Of a stretch of 64,000 nucleotides of DNA, positions 58,555 to 64,000 are shown one piece after another. The position numbers and the translations under genes are program-made. This stretch comes from Chloroflexota bacterium (GTDB lineage: Bacteria > Chloroflexota > Anaerolineae > B4-G1 > SLSP01). The stretch spans positions 182,876 through 246,875 of the forward strand of contig JAIOAX010000003.1 in NCBI GenBank assembly GCA_019873645.1. The letters run 5' to 3'. Each line of letters begins with the position of its first letter. The first letter of the stretch is position 1. A model generated the notes under the pieces. That model saw nothing but the letters and a program-made list of their open reading frames with translations. It was not told where the DNA came from and searched no databases.

Positions 58555-60405
58555 ATGCCAAAATCTACAGACATTACCCGCTACCTCAACGTCCGCCAGG
58601 CCTACGCGCCGACGATTTCCGCCGACGGGCAACGGCTGGCGTTCCTCACCGACATCACCGGCGCGCCGCAGGTCTGGCAAGTGCCGCTGACCGGCGAACC
58701 GGGAACGATCTTGTGGCCCGAACAACTGACTTTCGAGACGGACCGTGTGATGCTGGCGCAATTCTCACCTGTCGAGGGTGGTCGCCTGCTCTATACGCGC
58801 GATACAGGCGGCAACGAGAAGCAACAGCTCTTCCTGCTCAGTGAAGATGGCTCGCCGGATATCAACCTCACGCAGGGCTTTGAGGGTGTCACCCATGCCT
58901 TCGGTGCGTGGGCGAAGGATGGCAGCGCGGTGTACTTCGCCGCCAACCGCCGCCATCCGGCGCTGTTCGATTTCTACCGGCAGCCGCTCGATGGAGAAGC
59001 CATCCTGGTGTGGCAGAACGACGCGCCGGGCTTTCTCAGCCATGTGGACATCTCCCCAGATGGACACTATGCCGTCGTAGTGCGCGCCTCCAGCTCCTTC
59101 AACCACACCCTGCTGGAGATAGACCTGACGAACGGAACGGCGCGGCAGTGGCTCGCCTCCACAGAACCCGTGCGCTTCGCCGCCGCCCATTACAGCGCAG
59201 ATGGACGCAGCCTGTACCTCATCACTGACCTGGATGCTGACTTCCTCTACATCGCCTGCCTCAACCTGGACACAGGCGCGCTGGAACGCCTCATCACCCC
59301 AGAGTGGGATTGCGACGCGCTGGCGCTCGCACCGGACGGTCGCAGCCTGGCCTACACCGTGAACGTCGAGGGAGCCCACCACATTCATCTGTACGATCTC
59401 ACCACGGGCACAACACGCACGGCACCCGGCATCGCGGAACAAGCAGGCGTCGTGCGCAGCGATCAGCTTGTCTTCGCGCCGGATGGGAAGCGTCTGGTCT
59501 TCGCCTTCACCACGGCCACGCGCAGCGCCGATATTTACGTGTGGGATTTGACGCAAAACAACATCTATCCGGTCACGCGCTCGTCGCACGGAGGCTTGCC
59601 GCCGGAGAGCTTCGTCGCGCCGGAGCTGATCCGCTATCCCACGTTCGACACGCTTGCCGACGGGACGCCGCGCACCATTCCGGCGTGGTTCTTCAAACCG
59701 GAAAACGAAACCGGCGCACCTGTCCCTGCTGTTGTCGTCGTCCACGGCGGGCCGGAGGGACAGTTCCAACCGCTCTTCACCTTCTTCATCCAATACCTGG
59801 TGCATAACGGTTATGCCGTACTTGCGCCCAATGTGCGCGGTTCTACCGGCTACGGCAAAGCCTACAGCCACCTCGACGACGTGGAAAAGCGTATGGATTC
59901 GGTAGCCGATCTCGCCCATGCCGCATATTGGCTACGCGAACAACCGGGCATTGACGGCAACCGGCTTGTCGTCTACGGCGGGAGCTACGGCGGCTTTATG
60001 GTGCTGGCGGCGCTCACAGCCTACCCAAAGCTATGGGCCGCCGGCGTGGACATTGTCGGCATCAGCAACTTCGTCACCTTCCTGGAAAATACCAGCGCGT
60101 ACCGCCGCGCCCACCGCGAGGCCGAATACGGCAGCCTGGCGCGCGACCGCGAGTTCCTGGAGAGCATCGCCCCGATCCGCCACGTGGACAAAATCGTTGC
60201 GCCGCTGTTCGTCGTCCACGGCGCAAACGACCCGCGCGTCCCCTTGAGCGAGGCCGAGCAACTTGTCGCCGCCCTGCAAGCGCGTGGCGTCCCGGTCGAA
60301 TTCCAGGTCTTCGCCGATGAAGGCCACGGCGTCGTCAAATTGAAAAATAAGCTGGTGATGTTCCCAGCAGTCGTCAGTTTTTTGGATAAATATCTTGGCC
60401 GATAG
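58555..60405 (+). CDS. S9-family prolyl oligopeptidase-like serine peptidase
   Basis: 616 residues. The N-terminal part (about 1-350) is a WD40/beta-propeller-like domain with repeated SADGQRLAF, SPDGHYAV, APDGRSLAY and APDGKRLVF strands. The C-terminal alpha/beta hydrolase has the catalytic triad S477 (YGGSYGGF), D559 (GANDPRV) and H591 (DEGHGV). No signal peptide, so probably an intracellular oligopeptidase or acylaminoacyl peptidase. The stop TAG at 60403-60405 touches the first unit of the next heptamer array. Confidence 0.9.
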   Translation: MPKSTDITRYLNVRQAYAPTISADGQRLAFLTDITGAPQVWQVPLTGEPGTILWPEQLTFETDRVMLAQFSPVEGGRLLYTRDTGGNEKQQLFLLSEDGSPDINLTQGFEGVTHAFGAWAKDGSAVYFAANRRHPALFDFYRQPLDGEAILVWQNDAPGFLSHVDISPDGHYAVVVRASSSFNHTLLEIDLTNGTARQWLASTEPVRFAAAHYSADGRSLYLITDLDADFLYIACLNLDTGALERLITPEWDCDALALAPDGRSLAYTVNVEGAHHIHLYDLTTGTTRTAPGIAEQAGVVRSDQLVFAPDGKRLVFAFTTATRSADIYVWDLTQNNIYPVTRSSHGGLPPESFVAPELIRYPTFDTLADGTPRTIPAWFFKPENETGAPVPAVVVVHGGPEGQFQPLFTFFIQYLVHNGYAVLAPNVRGSTGYGKAYSHLDDVEKRMDSVADLAHAAYWLREQPGIDGNRLVVYGGSYGGFMVLAALTAYPKLWAAGVDIVGISNFVTFLENTSAYRRAHREAEYGSLARDREFLESIAPIRHVDKIVAPLFVVHGANDPRVPLSEAEQLVAALQARGVPVEFQVFADEGHGVVKLKNKLVMFPAVVSFLDKYLGR

Positions 60406-60466
60406 CTGTCAGCTTTCAGCTATCAGCCAGAAAGCTGACGGCTGATTGCTGATTGCTGAAAGCTCA
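60404..60466 (+). repeat. Nine-unit heptamer array with inverted halves (agctttc / ttgctga)
   Basis: Units from 60404: agctgtc, agctttc, agctatc, agccaga, aagctga, cggctga, ttgctga, ttgctga, aagctca. The first half is nearly the complement of the second, so the spacer can fold into a hairpin. CAGGAGG follows for the next gene. Confidence 0.88.
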
Positions 60467-60479
60467 AACAGGAGGAACA

Positions 60480-61469
60480 ATGGTTTACAAGGCATCCGAT
60501 ACACGTTACGATTCAATGGTTTACAATCGCTGTGGGCGCAGTGGCTTGAAGTTGCCCGCCATTGCGCTGGGATTGTGGCACAATTTCGGCGGGGTGGATG
60601 TCTATGAAAATGCCCGCGCGATGGTGCGCCGCGCCTTCGACCTCGGCATCACCCACTTCGACCTGGCGAACAACTACGGCCCGCCGCCCGGTTCCGCCGA
60701 GATCACCTTCGGCCAAATCCTGCGCGAGGACTTACGACCCTACCGCGATGAACTCATCATCTCGACAAAAGCCGGTTACGGGATGTGGCCCGGCCCCTAC
60801 GGCGAATGGGGATCGCGCAAGTACCTCATCGCCAGCCTGGATCAAAGCCTCAAGCGCATGGGGCTGGAGTACGTGGACATTTTCTACAGCCACCGCTTCG
60901 ATCCCGAAACACCGCTGGAAGAGACGATGGGCGCGCTCGATTACGCCGTGCGCAGCGGGCGCGCGCTCTACGCCGGCATTTCCAACTACTCACCGGAACA
61001 CACGCGCCAGGCGGCGCAAATTCTGCGCGAGTTGGGGACGCCCTGTCTGATTCACCAGCCGTCATACAACATGTTCAACCGCTGGATCGAGAACGGCTTG
61101 CTGAACGTCCTGGACGAAGAAGGCATCGGGTGTATCTGCTTCTCACCGCTGGCGCAAGGATTGCTCACCAATCGCTACCTGAGCGGTGAGATTCCCGGAG
61201 ACTCGCGCGCTGCACGGGCCCATTTCTTGCGGCCGGAGCACATTACCGCAGAAAAACTGTCCAAAGTCCAGCGGCTCAACGCGCTGGCCCAAGCGCGTGG
61301 GCAGACAATGGCGCAGTTGGCGCTTGTCTGGGTGCTGCGCCACAAAACCGTCACTGCGGCGCTCATCGGCGCGAGCAAAGTCGGCCAGATCGAGGATGCG
61401 GTTGCGGCATTGAATAATCTGAGGCTCAGCGAGGAAGAACTCCAGGCTATCGAGGCAATTCTGAGCTAA
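60480..61469 (+). CDS. L-glyceraldehyde 3-phosphate reductase-like aldo/keto reductase (YghZ type)
   Basis: 329 residues from the ATG at 60480 with CAGGAGG upstream. The YghZ/GpR group is recognisable by MVYNRCGRSGLKLPAIALGLWHNFG, FDLANNYGPPPGSAE (catalytic Asp/Tyr), ISTKAGYGMWPGPYGEWGSRKY and YVDIFYSHRFDPETPLEETM (His). The C-terminal VTAALIGASKVGQIEDAV binds NADPH. In E. coli this enzyme reduces L-glyceraldehyde 3-phosphate and detoxifies methylglyoxal. Confidence 0.9.
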   Translation: MVYKASDTRYDSMVYNRCGRSGLKLPAIALGLWHNFGGVDVYENARAMVRRAFDLGITHFDLANNYGPPPGSAEITFGQILREDLRPYRDELIISTKAGYGMWPGPYGEWGSRKYLIASLDQSLKRMGLEYVDIFYSHRFDPETPLEETMGALDYAVRSGRALYAGISNYSPEHTRQAAQILRELGTPCLIHQPSYNMFNRWIENGLLNVLDEEGIGCICFSPLAQGLLTNRYLSGEIPGDSRAARAHFLRPEHITAEKLSKVQRLNALAQARGQTMAQLALVWVLRHKTVTAALIGASKVGQIEDAVAALNNLRLSEEELQAIEAILS

Positions 61470-61484
61470 CCCAACACAATCTAC

Positions 61485-61832
61485 ATGGCGGCGGAGGTGC
61501 CATTTGTAAAGCCCCGTGGCCTCAGTCTGCCAGGGATGGTGGCGGTGATTCACAGTCTGCCGGTAGCTGAGCGATATACGGCGTACCCCATTGTCTACTT
61601 TACTGAGCAGCAGCCACCGCAAAGGGAGTTTTGTATCCCCTGGGCACGAATTGAGTATGTCGCTCGCGATCGCAACCATCCAGAAGTAACCATCACCGGC
61701 AGGCGCTCCGATGATCAGGATTATGATCTGGTCAGGTGGATAGAACAAGGCAAATTGTACTGGCTTGACCCGGAAAACGAAGAACGGCTTGTCCGGCAGC
61801 CGGTGGGTGCATTAATGGGAGGTTATACTTGA
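61485..61832 (+). CDS. Small protein related to the 25075-26289 protein
   Basis: 115 residues, unrecognised. The stretch WARIEYVARDRNHPEVTITG...YDLVRWIEQGKLYWLDPE has the same spacing as FFRDPRNPPMFWEPPDG...WVAAGKLYWLDAATPD in the protein encoded at 25075, so both seem to share one domain. It overlaps the next gene by 4 bases. No function is known. Confidence 0.6.
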   Translation: MAAEVPFVKPRGLSLPGMVAVIHSLPVAERYTAYPIVYFTEQQPPQREFCIPWARIEYVARDRNHPEVTITGRRSDDQDYDLVRWIEQGKLYWLDPENEERLVRQPVGALMGGYT

Positions 61833-62707
61833 GCAAAACAGGTTATGCTTCAGTCAGAAATCTTGTAATGTTCCTTGCGATAACACTTTTATGGACATGG
61901 ATTTGCGGTTTTATTCCCGTCATATTAGGATTAACAGGCACTTCCCTTGGAACAATTATTTTTTACGCTGGCGGCGGAGCTCCTTCGGTTGTCGCATTAT
62001 TTTTCGTTTTTATTACATACCCTGAGCAAGTGCGTAAAGATTACTTTCACAGGTGTTTCAGCTTTAAGAAAATGGGGTTGAAATGGCCTCTGTTTACAGT
62101 TTTATTTTTTGCAATAATTACAGTTACAGGATTTTTTATAAGCACAAAGATTTTTAACCTCGATATGCCGGGTATGGATTGGCTAAAAATAGCCGTAAAA
62201 ACCCCATACATGATACCGGTATTGTTGTTCTTTAGCTTTATTTCAGGTCCCCTGAACGAAGAATTTGGCTGGAGGGGCTATGCGCTTGACAAACTTTTCG
62301 TGCGTTTTGGTTTTGTTGGCGCATCAATGATTTTGGGATTCATCTGGGGTATATGGCATCTTGCATGGTATTTTACACCAGGGCAAACACAGTATGATTT
62401 GCTGCAAAGTTCTGTATTTAAAGCGGCTCTGTTTATTCCCGAAACAATGCTTTTGAGCGTTGTCGTTTCATTTGTTTACATAAACACAGACAGAAGTATT
62501 ATGGCCGGAGCGTTTGTTCATATGATGGCAAATTTCATAACAAGTCAGCTTCTATCGCCCTATTCTGCTGACTTTGGGACAGTTCTGAGAATTATTAAAA
62601 TGGTTTTCTTTTCAATACTGACAATTTACTGTATGGTTTCAGACAGGTTTAAAGAAAAAGTAAGAATGCAACTCGAAACTATAAAGAACTCTAATGATTC
62701 TGGATGA
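61829..62707 (+). CDS. CPBP-family intramembrane metalloprotease
   Basis: 292 residues from a TTG at 61829 overlapping the previous stop, with GGGAGG 7 bases upstream. About eight transmembrane helices. The CPBP (Abi/CAAX protease) motifs are complete: NEEFGWRGYAL (EEx3R), GFIWGIWHLAWY (FxxxH) and VHMMANF (HxxxN/D-like). Relatives process prenylated or peptide substrates, or confer bacteriocin self-immunity. Base composition is strikingly AT-rich with codon use unlike its neighbours, which indicates recent acquisition, perhaps from a Firmicutes-like donor. Confidence 0.88.
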   Translation: MSKTGYASVRNLVMFLAITLLWTWICGFIPVILGLTGTSLGTIIFYAGGGAPSVVALFFVFITYPEQVRKDYFHRCFSFKKMGLKWPLFTVLFFAIITVTGFFISTKIFNLDMPGMDWLKIAVKTPYMIPVLLFFSFISGPLNEEFGWRGYALDKLFVRFGFVGASMILGFIWGIWHLAWYFTPGQTQYDLLQSSVFKAALFIPETMLLSVVVSFVYINTDRSIMAGAFVHMMANFITSQLLSPYSADFGTVLRIIKMVFFSILTIYCMVSDRFKEKVRMQLETIKNSNDSG

Positions 62708-63045
62708 TACTCATCCCAAAAATAATTATAACAGCGTAGTTCAAGCTGTTGTGCATGAATATGTTCATACAGTAGTTTATTAGATCAATAAAAAACGCAA
62801 GTTTTTTATAATGAAGGATTGGCAGGTTATCTGTCAGGGAACACCAAACCGGATTATCCATTGGAAGATGTACCCGATTTGGAAGGCACAAAGATAAGCA
62901 ATCCGATCAGATTGGGCAACAGAGGACTTTGCTTTTTCTTGTACATATGTAGAGTTTCTTGATAAGACTTGTGGAATGGATGAAATTATAAGCCTGGTAA
63001 GAAAACCCTCTGCATATATCGAAGGTTTTGACCTGGGTGATGACG
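62703..63045 (+). pseudogene. Remnant of a zincin (HEXXH) peptidase gene
   Basis: Three reading frames together give a peptidase-like sequence. Frame 1 has QAVVHEYVHTVVY and then TAG at 62781-62783. Frame 2 (from about 62800) has FYNEGLAGYLSGNT, a typical EGLAxY third-ligand segment. Frame 3 (from about 62917) has FAFSCTYVEFLDKTCGMDEI. HEYVH plus NEGLAGYL is the gluzincin pattern, so this is a decayed gene with at least one stop and two frameshifts. Its AT-rich composition matches the CPBP gene just upstream. Confidence 0.7.
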
Positions 63046-63294
63046 CCAAAAAGGACTCGGCTCATAAACCGGATGACGGTCGGTCTGCCCGGTTGCAGGG
63101 TCGGTAATCGGCACCGTGACGGTGACGGCTAATGCGCTCAATGTACGGCAGGCCCCTTTCACCCCACGCGCCAAGGCAGACCGGCCAGATTTGTTGGAGC
63201 AGATTGCGAGCCTGGGGCATCAAGTTCGGGCGGCCGTTATGTTGGGCACCAACCTGACCAGCAGCGGTCATGACGTTGACCAGGTTGCTTTCGG
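63046..63294. other. Unresolved gene-fragment stretch
   Basis: Composition returns to G+C-rich at about 63046. A frame from about 63077 to the TGA at 63296-63298 reads GTVTVTANALNVRQAP, reminiscent of a bacterial SH3 domain start, then an unrecognised segment. It is probably debris of a toxin or surface-protein gene; no intact gene is supported. Confidence 0.35.
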
Positions 63295-63516
63295 ATGACA
63301 AATTTAAATGATCCACTGGCACAAGAAGCGCGAGATATTCTAAAGCGATATGGGATTGATATAAATGCACCCGAAAATGGTGTTTGGCTGCCCGATAAAC
63401 TAAACAGTACCACACCAGGGACCTATCATCGCAGCTTGCATACTAACGATTAGTATCGGGAGGTAAACAGTCTTTTGCGTACAGCAGCCAGTTCGGAATC
63501 ATGCCGAGAGCTTTAG
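63295..63516 (+). pseudogene. C-terminal fragment of an AHH-type nuclease toxin, interrupted by an amber codon
   Basis: From the ATG at 63295 the frame reads RDILKRYGIDINAPENGVWLPDK...GTYHRSLHTND, the late part of AHH (HNH/endonuclease VII superfamily) toxin domains. It hits TAG at 63451-63453 and continues in frame as YREVNSLLRTAASSESCREL to TAG at 63514-63516. A Tyr codon is expected where the TAG stands. The A-H-H motif that should lie upstream is absent, so the toxin is truncated and nonsense-mutated. An Imm11-like gene follows 18 bases later. Confidence 0.65.
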
Positions 63517-63534
63517 GAGGCAAAGGAGGATCGG

Positions 63535-64000
63535 ATGAAAGTTTATATCATGGCAGCTGATGCAAATAACTATCAAAATCTTATTCCTGTAGATAACGGG
63601 GCCTTTGAAATATATCGAGAATTTAATGGATCCCCACTTGCCAATCCTTCGGTGAGACTTGGTGTTAAGATTTTGCGTGATAATGAGAGGAGTCGCCATG
63701 TGACAAGCTACACCAACAAGGACGAAAATTGGCGATTCGACTACAAGACTAATGACTATGTGACTATTTTCGAAGGAGATCTACCAAAAAGCGACTTTCC
63801 CTCTCTGGCCTCACATATTCCAGTATTCAGTGAGCGGGCAGTTTCTGTACTGAATGAATTGCTCACTGTCAATGGTGAGCTGATCAAATCAGGGCTTATC
63901 AACGCTCTAACACAACCAGGCGAGTCCCCGGTCTGGTGCGGCGGCCGCGGCGCGTTGCCCATCGGGGATATAGCGAAAACCACATTGCCGAATGATATTC
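63535..64000 (+). CDS. Imm11-like immunity protein, 3' end beyond the window
   Basis: 155 codons to the window edge, still open. AAAGGAGG precedes the ATG at 63535. The N-terminus MKVYIMAADANNYQNLIPVD, the middle FEGDLPKSDFPSLAS and PVFSERAVSVLNELLTVNGELI match the Imm11 (DUF1629-like) pattern of polymorphic toxin immunity genes. From about 63920 composition jumps to G+C-rich and the sequence (SPVWCGGRGALPIGDI) no longer looks like the family, so the 3' part may be a fusion or recombination product. It is paired with the AHH toxin remnant just upstream. Confidence 0.6.
   Translation, partial: MKVYIMAADANNYQNLIPVDNGAFEIYREFNGSPLANPSVRLGVKILRDNERSRHVTSYTNKDENWRFDYKTNDYVTIFEGDLPKSDFPSLASHIPVFSERAVSVLNELLTVNGELIKSGLINALTQPGESPVWCGGRGALPIGDIAKTTLPNDI

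Noticed and set aside
62986..63174. 62-codon minus-strand frame across the AT/GC junction
   Set aside because: It spans the composition break and overlaps the peptidase remnant; no ribosome binding site and no family.
1..64000. tRNA, rRNA, integrase or transposase genes
   Set aside because: No cloverleaf-like or rRNA-like stretch and no recombinase motif was seen, so the accessory parts cannot be assigned to a defined mobile element.

Overview
The window reads as a chromosomal segment (about 60% G+C, densely coded) of an uncultured Chloroflexota bacterium, probably near Anaerolineae/Caldilineae. This is inference from gene style: XylFGH-type sugar transport, plant-polymer hydrolases, secreted proteins with the 'YLPLV' end motif, NB-ARC/TPR signalling ATPases, aldo/keto reductases, DUF4432 and DUF4091 proteins. 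No rRNA, tRNA, CRISPR array, integrase or insertion sequence was seen.

Layout. 1-853: start of a GH74 xyloglucanase leaving the window on the left. 1193-4903: fdrA and ylbE (oxamate carbamoyltransferase-type subunits) separated by a MntA/HepT toxin-antitoxin pair. 4947-11678: two paralogous secreted SGNH-hydrolase-like proteins flanking a small membrane protein and a vapBC module. 11894-16115: minus-strand housekeeping block (DUF4432 epimerase-like protein, GNAT, unknown helical protein, recO, membrane protein). 16657-25067: an HD-domain protein, a REC-HTH-REC response regulator and a divergent xylFGH operon ending in an unusual protein, a degenerate ABC ATPase fused to a histidine kinase. 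27667-32319: a 1368-residue CpXC/NB-ARC/TPR protein with a small partner gene. 32562-35967: a FAH-family 2-keto-3-deoxy-pentonate dehydratase and a ketoglutarate semialdehyde dehydrogenase, the last two steps of Weimberg-type pentose oxidation, separated by an HNH endonuclease pair. 36050-47281: GNAT, amidohydrolase, mazEF, glycosyltransferase, MFS, a DUF4091 secreted hydrolase, an orphan sugar-binding lipoprotein, an aldo/keto reductase and a URO-D-like protein. 47316-50990: a multi-GAF sensor kinase. 51061-61832: a TumE-like pair, rfbA, sugar isomerase-like protein, beta-lactamase-fold hydrolase, NUDIX-metallopeptidase fusion, BNR membrane protein, two aldo/keto reductases and an S9 peptidase. 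61829-64000: an AT-richer accessory end with a CPBP protease, a wrecked zincin gene and a nonsense-interrupted AHH toxin fragment followed by an Imm11-like immunity gene.

How it works together. The dominant theme is plant-sugar use: xyloglucan cleavage, xylose uptake and non-phosphorylative pentose oxidation, with a transporter that seems to carry its own two-component sensor. The strongest candidate for an undescribed system is 18020-25067: the kinase is fused to an ABC ATPase domain that keeps Walker A but has lost the Walker B glutamate, the LSGGQ signature and the H-loop histidine. It sits at the end of the transporter operon, and a divergent regulator has two 17-bp palindromes over its promoter. 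The second candidate is the NB-ARC protein plus its small partner, which share a short AIGD motif.

Two genome-scale patterns stand out. Many intergenic spacers are built of 7-bp tandem repeats running from the stop codon of one gene toward the ribosome binding site of the next. Several toxin-antitoxin-like modules lie exactly between genes expected to work as partners.
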